Shown here in pieces: positions 9,277 through 16,280 of a stretch of DNA of 64,000 nucleotides; position 1 is the stretch's first letter; each line of letters begins with the position of its first letter. A program made the translations under genes and the position numbers. The DNA comes from Natronomonas salina (GTDB lineage Archaea > Halobacteriota > Halobacteria > Halobacteriales > Haloarculaceae): the NCBI RefSeq assembly GCF_013391105.1, contig NZ_CP058335.1, positions 1,612,001-1,676,000 of the forward strand, in the 5' to 3' direction. The notes below the pieces were generated by a model that saw only the letters and a program-made list of their open reading frames with translations, ran no database searches and had not been told where the DNA came from.

Positions 9277-10173
9277 CTATCTCCGGTCGACGAAGTCGAC
9301 TATGTGTTCGGCGCAGGTTTCGCCGGCGTCTTCCTGCAGGAAGTGCCCGGCGGCCTCGACCCAGACGTCGGGTTCGTCGTCGGCCGTCGGGACGAGGTCG
9401 CGGAACAGGTCGCGATACTGCTCGGTGATGGGATCGCTGTCAGAAAAGAGTGCAAAGAACGGCTTGTCCCACGCTTTGAGGTCTTCGCGCAGCTGCGCGT
9501 GGCGGTCGGCGCCGGGCGTGTCGGGGGTCTGGGGGACCATCGGCGGCCACGCATAGGCACCGGCCTTCGATTCCTCGTCGGGGAACGGCGCCCGGTAGCC
9601 AGCCAGCACGTCCGCGGGGAGATCCGACACGCAGGCGCCGTCGATCAGTCGTGCGGGGTCGAAATCGTCGGTTTCGACGACCAGGTCTTTGAACTGGTGC
9701 CACGTCTCGACCAGCTCGATCTCGCCGTCGGTCAAGAGGGCGTTCATCGCAACGATGCGGTCGAATCGCTCGGGCTGGTCCGAAACCGCAAACGGGAGAC
9801 CGAGGACGCTGCCCCAGTCCTGACAGACCAGCGTCACGCCGTCGAGGTCAAGCGACTCGACGAATCGCCTGAGTGTCTCGTAGTGCATCTCGAAACTGTA
9901 CTCATCGACGTCGGTGTATTTGTCCGAGCGACCGAAGCCGACGAAGTCGGGGACGACGACTCGACCGCGCTCGCGCAGGCCGGGGATCATCTTCCGGTAG
10001 AGGAACCCCCACGTCGGCTCTCCATGCAGACAGAGAAACGTCTCGTCGCCCTCGCCGGGCACGTCGACGTAGGCCATCTCCGCGCCGTCGTCGGTGACGG
10101 TCACACTGTCTGCGGGATAGTCGTACTCCGGGACGTTCTCGAACCGCTCTTCCGACGTGCTGACGAGAGGCAT
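9277..10173 (-). CDS. Haloalkane dehalogenase-like alpha/beta hydrolase (DhlA type)
   Basis: A 298-residue protein, the usual length for the family. It follows DhlA of Xanthobacter motif for motif: CLHGEPTWGFLYRKMIP (residues 48-64, Glu52 for the oxyanion and halide site), VCQDWGSVLG with nucleophile Asp119 and halide-binding Trp120, a possible second halide Trp158, the acid near Asp245/247 (FSDSDP) and the base His277 in AAGHFLQED. The family hydrolyses carbon-halogen bonds of short haloalkanes to alcohols and halide in the cytoplasm. Many archaeal relatives have untested substrates, so the biochemical call is by family only. It is a single gene between unrelated neighbours. Confidence 0.85.
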   Translation of the reverse strand: MPLVSTSEERFENVPEYDYPADSVTVTDDGAEMAYVDVPGEGDETFLCLHGEPTWGFLYRKMIPGLRERGRVVVPDFVGFGRSDKYTDVDEYSFEMHYETLRRFVESLDLDGVTLVCQDWGSVLGLPFAVSDQPERFDRIVAMNALLTDGEIELVETWHQFKDLVVETDDFDPARLIDGACVSDLPADVLAGYRAPFPDEESKAGAYAWPPMVPQTPDTPGADRHAQLREDLKAWDKPFFALFSDSDPITEQYRDLFRDLVPTADDEPDVWVEAAGHFLQEDAGETCAEHIVDFVDRR

Positions 10174-10651
10174 GCTTCGACCAATGGCGGACAGTCACTC
10201 AAGAATTTGGGAGCGACCAGACTCCATCGCCGACGAGGGACACTAGGTGGCGATTGCAGTCAATGGTGGAATACTGTCTAGGTCCTCATCCAGATCCCCG
10301 CGTTGGTCTGGGTGCTGAACAAGATCTGCTGCTGCACACAGCTTCTATATTCATCAGGCCACTTTTGATGAATTCTTGGTAGGTCACTGACTGCCGTGGC
10401 AACTGAATCCCTTTATCGACCGATCTGTGAACCTCCTGTATGGAGCGAATCGGTGTCTGTAGGGGAACGTGGCGACTCACAGGTCAGCAATGACTCGAAC
10501 AGCCCCGATGTCGAACGGTGAGTCGACGAGATAGCGTCAGCGGGCGGTTTCCTGGTGCGGCCGACACAGTGGTCAGATAGGCTGCGCCCCGGCGCCTGTG
10601 GCGCTCGTGAGGCGCTTATGACGACCCTGGAGGTCGGGTCGTGGGTGGCGA
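10174..10651. other. Intergenic region with one arm of a direct repeat
   Basis: No gene is supported. Its right end carries the first copy of an about 80-bp degenerate direct repeat (10541-10621) whose second copy is at 12310-12390. Confidence 0.5.
10541..10621 (+). repeat. Degenerate direct repeat, left copy
   Basis: It aligns without gaps to 12310-12390 at roughly three-quarters identity by eye. It ends in the shared TGAGGCGCTTATGA. The two copies bracket the truncated ATPase fragment and the interrupted vapBC module, so they may mark the ends of an inserted or duplicated block. Confidence 0.55.
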
Positions 10652-10958
10652 TCAATAGGAATCGGTGCCGTAGCGTTGGACGCTGCGTGCGATGGCGTCA
10701 GTGACCACCGACTCGTCGTGTCGCGGTTCGGGCGGCGGGCTGGGGCGAACCGGGTAGGCCTGCGGCCGATCCTCGGAGCCGACCACCGCTGTGGTCGCGA
10801 GATACCCATGCGCGGGTTTACCGGGAGCAGGGTTCCACCAGGGACCTACCAGGGTCATCGGGCCCTCCCAGTAGTTGGGACGGCCGGGGTCAGCCTGGAA
10901 CGCCTGCATCAGCAGCTCGTGGGGGTCAATCGCGAGATCCGGATCGGGGACGGCGATA
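10652..10958 (-). pseudogene. Truncated copy of the 4963-6363 gene (3' end only)
   Basis: The last 100 or so codons are a diverged copy of the C-terminus of the gene at 4963-6363: IAVPDPDLAIDPHELLMQAF here against VAIPDPDLAIDPDGLLMEAF there, then QADPGRP, GYLATTA and GSEDRPQA shared. Homology stops abruptly at 10958, exactly where dispersed repeat B begins (10959). The 5' three-quarters of the gene, including any start, are missing. It is best read as a duplicated gene remnant. Confidence 0.85.
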
Positions 10959-10993
10959 AACGCGAATCCGCCTCGCCTTTTCAGTCCACCAGG
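10959..10993 (+). repeat. Dispersed repeat part B (copy 2)
   Basis: A 35-bp copy of part B, matching 6585-6620 and 12250-12285. It directly abuts the broken edge of the gene fragment at 10652-10958, suggesting that the repeat took part in the deletion. Confidence 0.65.
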
Positions 10994-11284
10994 AGCGCTC
11001 CGTCACCGGTCATGGAGCTGTCGACGCTTGACTGGCCTATGGAGACTGCGCTCCCTGCGTTCACACCTCCGCGAGAGGCGGTGGATGCAAAGCGCGTCGC
11101 TGAAGTAGAAAGCCTCAGGGCTTGATCCGATGGTGAATTCACCTTTCCCGACTGGCAGCAGCGCTTACCCGACGGCTGGCTTCCAAGGGACCAACGGTAC
11201 ATCACTGTCTCCCCATCGGAATGTCTGCTATACAGCGGAGTAGTGTGGCGGCACACTAGGCTTTTCACGGACGGCCACCTATCG

Positions 11285-11443
11285 ATGGATATGAGCAGCG
11301 ACAGAATCGACGCCGAAAGCAAGGTGTCTGGAAACCAGGCAAACATCCCCGCACGGATTCGGCGCGAACTCGATATCGACGATGGTGATCAGCTCCAATG
11401 GCAGCTCGAAGACGACGGGAGCATTCGGGTCCACGTCATTTAA
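11285..11443 (+). CDS. vapB: AbrB-family antitoxin interrupted by an in-frame stop
   Basis: The most likely start is the ATG at 11285 (MDMSSDRIDAESKV); an ATG in the same frame exists at 11243. The AbrB core reads NQANIPARIRRELDI then DDGDQLQW. The frame stops at TAA 11441-11443 after HVI. The same frame then stays open for 32 more codons (QQTGTFADFDGYAG...) and ends at TAA 11540-11542, directly before the toxin ATG at 11543. In the intact module at 4283 this part is present as the C-terminal tail. The TAA is therefore probably a recent nonsense change that removes the toxin-binding tail and the translational coupling. Confidence 0.8.
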   Translation: MDMSSDRIDAESKVSGNQANIPARIRRELDIDDGDQLQWQLEDDGSIRVHVI

Positions 11444-11542
11444 CAGCAAACGGGGACGTTCGCCGACTTCGACGGCTACGCTGGGGAAGCGTCGACCGAT
11501 GTGACGAGCGATCACGACGCCTGGGGCGTCGACGTCGAGTAA

Positions 11543-11977
11543 ATGCCTCGTGCACTCATCGATACGACAGTCCTCTTCGCCGCCGCATACCGGCGGGATG
11601 GATCCCACGATGCCGCGCTTCCCGTCCTCCAGGGCATCGACGATGGAACGCTCCCGGAGGCTGTCGTCCTCGACTACGTTCTCGCGGAAACGCTCAACGG
11701 CCTCACGACCCACGCCGGCCACGACGCAGCCGTCGATCTCCTCGATCGTATCGAAGCAAACGCCCGCTTCCACATCGACTCACTCACCACCGACGCCCTC
11801 GCGACAGGGAAGTCCCTCTTTCGCCAACACGAACCGCTCTCTTTCGTCGATGCCTGCATTATCGCGTATATGCAGACCGAGGGGCTCGGCTACCTGTATG
11901 TGTTCGACGACGACTTCGACGCAGTCGAGGATGTCTATCGGCTCGATACAGCAACGAATCCCTACGATCCAAACTAA
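11543..11977 (+). CDS. vapC: PIN-domain toxin (VapC)
   Basis: A 144-residue PIN protein with its acidic residues in place: LIDTTVLFAA near residue 7, LAETLNGL near 50, SFVDACIIAY near 105 and FDDDFDAV near 122. It is closely similar to the toxin at 4528-4956. Its start follows the old antitoxin stop immediately. The toxin looks intact although its antitoxin is shortened, so either the short antitoxin still works, another antitoxin protects, or expression is low. Confidence 0.88.
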   Translation: MPRALIDTTVLFAAAYRRDGSHDAALPVLQGIDDGTLPEAVVLDYVLAETLNGLTTHAGHDAAVDLLDRIEANARFHIDSLTTDALATGKSLFRQHEPLSFVDACIIAYMQTEGLGYLYVFDDDFDAVEDVYRLDTATNPYDPN

Positions 11978-12110
11978 TGTTGGCAGACGCCACGGCTCGA
12001 CCCGAACGTGGATTCGTTCGTCTCCGAGACGATTCGATACGTAGACGCTCTGTACCGATTAGTTCGGGATCTGGTCGGTGAGCGTGGCAACTCCGTGGCC
12101 GCAACCACCT

Positions 12111-12285
12111 CGAAAGCCCTCGGCGCGCTCGCGGTCGCTCGACGACATCTCCTCACTCAGGAAGACTCGCTTCGCTCGTCTTCCAACGCTCCCGCTCGCT
12201 CTGCTCGCGGGACCCCCGTTCGGATAGCGGTCGCCGAGACGACTAGAGTGAACGCGAGCCCGCCTCGCCCTTTCCGTCCACCAGG
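12111..12285 (+). repeat. Dispersed repeat, parts A and B separated (copy 3)
   Basis: Part A at 12111-12141 is identical over 31 bp to 6546-6576. Part B is at 12250-12285. The 108-bp interior contains a GGAAGAC...GTCTTCC near-palindrome absent from copy 1. Confidence 0.65.
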
Positions 12286-12309
12286 TAGAGAGACTGATAC
12301 GCGGGCCGT

Positions 12310-12390
12310 AGAGCGATTTTCTGGTGCGTTCAACGCAATGGTCAGCCAGGCGGCGCTCCGCGGTCTGTGGCGCCTGTGAGGCGCTTATGA
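12310..12390 (+). repeat. Degenerate direct repeat, right copy
   Basis: The partner of 10541-10621, same orientation and same length. It ends in GTGAGGCGCTTATGA. Confidence 0.55.
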
Positions 12391-12845
12391 GAGACGGTAG
12401 GTAGGTGCCGAGTCTGATGGACGGTCGGTGTGCCGTGAGCGGCCCGCCGCGCTCGCCGCTGCCGGCCTCCGCTTGCTCACGGCTCCCTCAGGAAGACTCG
12501 CTCCGCTCGTCTTCCAACGCTCCCGCTCACTCCGTTCGCGGGACCTCCGGTCGCCGTTCGCATCGAGGCGCTCACTCCGTTCGCGCCTCGCTTCACTCGC
12601 GACCGACCATTCCGGGCTGCCTGCCGGCATAGCGGGCGGGCTGCCGGGCTGAAGTGCATCTGGTCTCGACGCCAGCGGGTAAGCGCGGAGGGTTGCGCTC
12701 CAGTCGGTGCTCACCCCCCACGCTTACTCCGCTGGCCGCTCGCTCCGGCCGGCTCACCGGAAGACTCGCTTCGCTCGTCTTCCGAGCCCTGCCTCGCTCC
12801 GCTCGGCAGGACGCCGCGCGCGGCTGGTAAGTTGCCCTTCCTATG

Positions 12846-12900
12846 GCGCGCTCTCGCTCGCGCCCAGGGGGCGCTCGCGAAGGCGCGAGCGAGAGCGCGC
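12846..12900. repeat. 19-bp perfect inverted repeat (large hairpin)
   Basis: The left arm 12846-12864 and right arm 12882-12900 (GGCGCGAGCGAGAGCGCGC) are exact reverse complements around a 17-nt loop. The structure would be very stable. It could be a terminator, a cruciform site or a recombination scar; nothing next to it decides between these. Confidence 0.7.
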
Positions 12901-12961
12901 AGTCGTGACTGGTCGGTCTGATTCCGTGGAAAACCGCGATGGTAGTGACATCGCGGTGTCG

Positions 12962-12997
12962 GGCGCTCAGCGAGCGCCTTCAGGTCACGGTGTGACC
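12962..12997. promoter_or_regulatory. Two short palindromes directly before tfb
   Basis: GGCGCTC-AGC-GAGCGCC (12962-12978) and GGTCAC-GGT-GTGACC (12983-12997) end one base before the tfb start at 12999. Their position over the expected initiation site suggests operators or a 5' hairpin. This is inference. Confidence 0.4.
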
Positions 12998-12998
12998 A

Positions 12999-14072
12999 AT
13001 GACTACTAGGGAAATCCTCGAATTTGAAGGTTCGGATGTACAGGATGCAGAACAGATTGAGAGTGAGCAGGGCGACGAGGAGATCGTCGTTGACGTTCGC
13101 GGTGCCGAGTGGCAGGCGAGGTGCCCGGAGTGCAGTGGTCGGGTGCAGCAGCGTGGTCACGAGTCAGTGTGTTCGGAGTGTGGACTCGTGGTCGCGGTCG
13201 AGTCGCTTGATCGGGCGCCGACGCTGAAGGCCCAAGCGCCGGATACCCACGACCGGAGTGGCGAGTGGGCGTGTGAGGTGACGAACGACCTGCGGGTCGA
13301 CAAAGGGCTGCACACGACGTTCTTCCTCAGTTCGGACGCGAAGGGTAACACGCTGACGCCGGCGAAGAAGGACAAGATGGAGCGATTACGGCGGCGGCAC
13401 AAGCGGTTCACGATGCACAACCGGCGGAACCAGCGTCTCAACGAAGGGATGCGCGATATCGGGATGCTCGGGGCGAACCTGCACCTACCTGAGCACGTCC
13501 AGACGGATGCATCACACTTTCTGAAGGCGGCGAAAGCCGAGCGACTCCCGGGCGGGCGGATGTCCTGGGAAGCCCTTGCAGGTGGTGCAATGCTACTCGC
13601 AACGAGGAAAGCAGGCACCGAGCGCAAGCCAGAGGATGTGGCCACATACGCGAAGGACTCGCTGGACCGGGTCTGTGCGGCAGCGCGGAAGATCCGGATG
13701 CAGACGAACGTGGAGGCGCCACCAGTGCGCGACAGAGCGGTCGATCAGGTCGTTGCGGCGCTCGGTGAGACGGTGACGGTCGAAGCAGCGATCGAGCTGG
13801 TGCGACTCGGCGAACGGCTGTTGAACCTGGCCGATAGCGAGTGTATCGGGCCGGGCACGCATCGGACAGCGATGGCTGGCGCGGCAGTGTACGCAGCTGA
13901 CCGGCTGACAGACGGCAAGAGCATCACCCAGGACGATGTGGTCGAAGCGGCGTCGACGATCGTGCCCACATCGAAGTACCAAGTCAAGGACTACTCGACG
14001 GAGATTCACGATGCGGCTGAAGCGCGACTCAACCCCGACGATGCAGTGACGGGGCTGGTCCAGGCCGACTGA
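12999..14072 (+). CDS. tfb: Divergent transcription initiation factor IIB (TFB)
   Basis: A 357-residue protein. The N-terminal zinc ribbon has C42PEC45 and C58SEC61. A B-reader region (VVAVESLDRAPTLK) differs strongly from the canonical archaeal form. Two cyclin-like repeats cover about residues 120-350 (for example DVATYAKDSLDRVCAAARKI and TAMAGAAVYAADRL). TFB recruits RNA polymerase to TATA-bound TBP. Haloarchaea carry many TFBs and accessory copies like this often drive small regulons; which promoters this one serves cannot be seen. It starts at the ATG after two palindromes. Confidence 0.9.
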   Translation: MTTREILEFEGSDVQDAEQIESEQGDEEIVVDVRGAEWQARCPECSGRVQQRGHESVCSECGLVVAVESLDRAPTLKAQAPDTHDRSGEWACEVTNDLRVDKGLHTTFFLSSDAKGNTLTPAKKDKMERLRRRHKRFTMHNRRNQRLNEGMRDIGMLGANLHLPEHVQTDASHFLKAAKAERLPGGRMSWEALAGGAMLLATRKAGTERKPEDVATYAKDSLDRVCAAARKIRMQTNVEAPPVRDRAVDQVVAALGETVTVEAAIELVRLGERLLNLADSECIGPGTHRTAMAGAAVYAADRLTDGKSITQDDVVEAASTIVPTSKYQVKDYSTEIHDAAEARLNPDDAVTGLVQAD

Positions 14073-14343
14073 GGGACCCATCCCTCTTTTTTCGCGGCCA
14101 CCACTCCTCGCCCGCCGCCCCACCCTCCGCTCCGTGCTCGCCTTCGGCTGCGCACGCAGCCACGACCTGGCTGGATACCGTACCACGGTCTGACCGAGAA
14201 CCTATCGGAGTCTAGAAGCTGGTACTGGGTACAACTCAAAGAAAGAGTGTCGCTCCGGAAATTTCTGCTATCCAGTCCTGCTGTTGCGTCAGTCTGGGTA
14301 GTACAGCAATAGGTATATACAGATCGGAGGGCTTCCGTAAGCT

Positions 14344-14448
14344 ATGAACCTCGAAGAGACAGTCGATTATCTCGCCGAGGAGCTCGACCTCGAGCGAAGT
14401 GACCACGTCCGAGAGGTCGGCCAGTCGGTAGCACCGCTCCGCGACTGA
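14344..14448 (+). CDS. Possible 34-residue peptide or gene fragment
   Basis: A short acidic frame from ATG 14344 to TGA 14446-14448, starting MNLEETVDYLAEELDLERSD. The composition is haloarchaeal and a TATA-like GGTATATAC lies about 30 bp upstream (14311-14319), which suits leaderless transcription. It ends base-to-base against the convergent Fic-like gene. It may be a remnant of a longer helical protein or an antitoxin fragment. Weak evidence. Confidence 0.3.
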   Translation: MNLEETVDYLAEELDLERSDHVREVGQSVAPLRD

Positions 14449-15336
14449 TCAAAGTAGTTCTCTGAAATCTCGTTCGACGAGTCCCGTCTCCAGATAGTCG
14501 AGGAAGTCTTGCTTTGTTGGCCCTGCCTGGTCGAGGAGATCGTCTCGACCGGCGCGCATAAGGACTGCACGAGCAAACTCCGTACAGTGGTCTTCGTGCC
14601 GGGTGGCGTACCTCGAGAGAGCGTCGCGCCAGTGCATATCCAACTCGAATTCGGCTAATCGAATCTGAATGCCGTCTTTCCGCTCGACGAGATCAACGTC
14701 CAGCTCTTGGAGTTGCTTGAATCGGACGTTATTCCGGCGGACCGTGGTGAGGCGCTTCGATTCGAGGATATATGGGTCCACCCACTCTTGCCACGTTTCA
14801 TCGTCGAGTTGGGTCCGTGGCAGCTCGAAGGCTGGATCTGCACTCTCGATACAGAAGTGTAACATCGCAATTCCGGTTCGATGATTCGCGTTCGGCAGCG
14901 AATGACGGAGAATCAGGTTCGACATCACGTTGCCAGCGACCTGTGGAAGTGATGTTCCCCACGAGACATAATCGAGTGCCTGCTGAATCTTCTGTGGCTC
15001 AAACTCCTTGTAGAGGTGGAATTCGTCCTCCTCTCTGACGTCGACAGCCGCTTCGAGCAACTCCAGTAACCGAAAGGCGACAACCTGTCCTTCGCGGGGG
15101 AACTCCTCGATCTGGTTGCTGAGCCACGTCTTGTCGAACTGGATGTCAGTTGCGTCCGTGATCTCTGTGTCGCCCTCGTAGAGAATGTAAACCGGGGTCT
15201 CAAACGGATAGCCGATGAGCTTCGTCGCGCCCTCGAGGTTCTTTCTGCGAGCAAGGGCGGTCGCTGGAGACTCCGAGCTGAACTTCAGCGAGAAGTTCTC
15301 GGCCCCGGGATGGTGATAGTAGACGACACGATCCAT
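14449..15336 (-). CDS. Fic/Doc-like protein
   Basis: A 295-residue protein. HSLPNANHRTGIAML at about residues 143-157 matches the Fic/Doc active-site pattern H-x-F-x-(D/E)-(A/G)-N-x-R, though the Phe and acidic positions are replaced (HSLPNANHR). Fic enzymes transfer AMP or phosphate to proteins; Doc phosphorylates EF-Tu. The loss of the acidic residue makes AMP transfer uncertain. The N-terminus (YYHHPGAENFSLKF) is not a standard Fic extension. No inhibitory-helix partner is obvious unless the 34-residue peptide at 14344 is one. Confidence 0.65.
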   Translation of the reverse strand: MDRVVYYHHPGAENFSLKFSSESPATALARRKNLEGATKLIGYPFETPVYILYEGDTEITDATDIQFDKTWLSNQIEEFPREGQVVAFRLLELLEAAVDVREEDEFHLYKEFEPQKIQQALDYVSWGTSLPQVAGNVMSNLILRHSLPNANHRTGIAMLHFCIESADPAFELPRTQLDDETWQEWVDPYILESKRLTTVRRNNVRFKQLQELDVDLVERKDGIQIRLAEFELDMHWRDALSRYATRHEDHCTEFARAVLMRAGRDDLLDQAGPTKQDFLDYLETGLVERDFRELL

Positions 15337-15571
15337 CGGTAATCACTGGATTTGTGATACTGACTTAAAGACTACCGGTCGACCGAGCGAATATGCTCGT
15401 GGTCGCTCACCGACTCGGTCTACGACTGAACACTATCTCGAGAGGACTCGGACATCCTAGACACCTCTTGAAACAGCATGCGTGCTTAGTTCTGATATGT
15501 GTTCGTAGCTTATCGAATAGCCAAGGGAGATCGCGACAGTCGTTTCTATTTGCATCGAAGGCCCCTCAACC

Positions 15572-15577
15572 TATATA
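15572..15577 (+). promoter_or_regulatory. TATA box of the DUF7342-type gene
   Basis: The sequence CCTATATAGA places TATATA about 27 bp before the ATG at 15602, the spacing expected for a leaderless haloarchaeal transcript. Confidence 0.5.
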
Positions 15578-15601
15578 GATCCCCAGGCCATTATCTCTTC
15601 C

Positions 15602-16142
15602 ATGGAAGACAAGGACGCATCGCCAGCGGGTCTCCGGGACCAGCAGACGACAGGCGAGGATCGGGTGCGGATGGTCGCCAGGCAGCTGTCGGAGCCCCAG
15701 ACTGTGAAACTGGATCGCCTCCGAAGCTGGGTGGTCACACGAACCGACCAAACGGGTTCTCGAGCGGCTTGTCGATGATGGTGTCCTGCATCGCGATGAC
15801 GCGGGAGCCCATACCACCTACCGGCCGGACTATCGCCACCAAGTGTTACAGGAGGTGATGCGGCTCCGTGATAGCGTCCAGAGCGTCGAAGAACTCACCG
15901 AGCGGTTGACCGAGATGAACGCCCAGATTCGTGACTGGAAATCGGAATACGAGGTCGAATCGCCGAATGAGCTTCGGGCGACACTCGCAGACGAAGATCT
16001 GGATGCAGAGGAAGAAGCAGAGCGTCGTGAACGGGCCCAGGACTGGGAGCACCTCCAGCGACGCATCCGGATCGTCAGCTTCGCGATCCGAGAATGGGAC
16101 TTTCTCCGCCCGAACAGCGAGCACGCCCAGGCCAGCAACTAG
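15602..16142 (+). pseudogene. DUF7342-type helix-turn-helix gene, frameshifted
   Basis: The N-terminal frame starts at ATG 15602 (MEDKDASPAGLRDQQTTGED) and reads well to QTVK at 15709. The protein then continues in the next frame from 15708: NWIASEAGWSHEPTKRVLERL, then the winged-helix and coiled-coil part ending at TAG 16140-16142. One extra A in the AAA at 15707-15709 explains the break. With one A removed the product would be about 180 residues, matching the haloarchaeal family DUF7342 (name recalled). Unless this is a sequencing error or a programmed shift, the gene is broken. Confidence 0.75.
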
Positions 16143-16151
16143 TATCGAGGA

Positions 16152-16280
16152 ATGTCGGTGCCACACCCGGGCGGTGATCCGAACGCCCAGCTCTACGAAC
16201 AATTGAAACGGGACGTTCTCGAGTGGGTGCCGCTTATCACGACTGTCGAGGCGAGAATCTACGGGAGGCTATACCGCTAG
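16152..16280 (+). pseudogene. Truncated partner of the DUF7342-type gene
   Basis: A 42-codon frame beginning MSVPHPGGDPNAQLYEQLKR and stopping after ARIYGRLYR at TAG 16278-16280. It starts 9 bp after the upstream gene, as in an operon. As recalled, the usual neighbour of DUF7342-type genes opens the same way but is much longer. The stop falls within 4 bp of the end of the giant minus-strand gene (16277), so this looks like the junction where the foreign island joined. Confidence 0.5.

Larger units (their letters stand above)
11978..12998. other. Hairpin- and repeat-rich spacer upstream of tfb
   Basis: One kilobase without a gene. It holds dispersed repeat copy 3 (A at 12111-12141, B at 12250-12285) and the right copy of the direct repeat. 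Three copies of a 25-bp near-palindrome lie at 12160-12184, 12491-12515 and 12759-12783. It also has a 19-bp perfect inverted repeat and two short hairpins just before tfb. Apparent open frames here are Arg/Ser-rich and do not look coding. Confidence 0.6.

Noticed and set aside
6546..12285. Insertion sequence explanation for the A/B repeats
   Set aside because: No transposase frame, no terminal inverted repeats and no target duplication are visible, so only a dispersed repeat is reported.
12160..12783. Possible CRISPR-like array from the three 25-bp near-palindromes
   Set aside because: Spacing is irregular (331 and 268 bp), the copies share flanking GC-rich sequence, and no cas gene is near.
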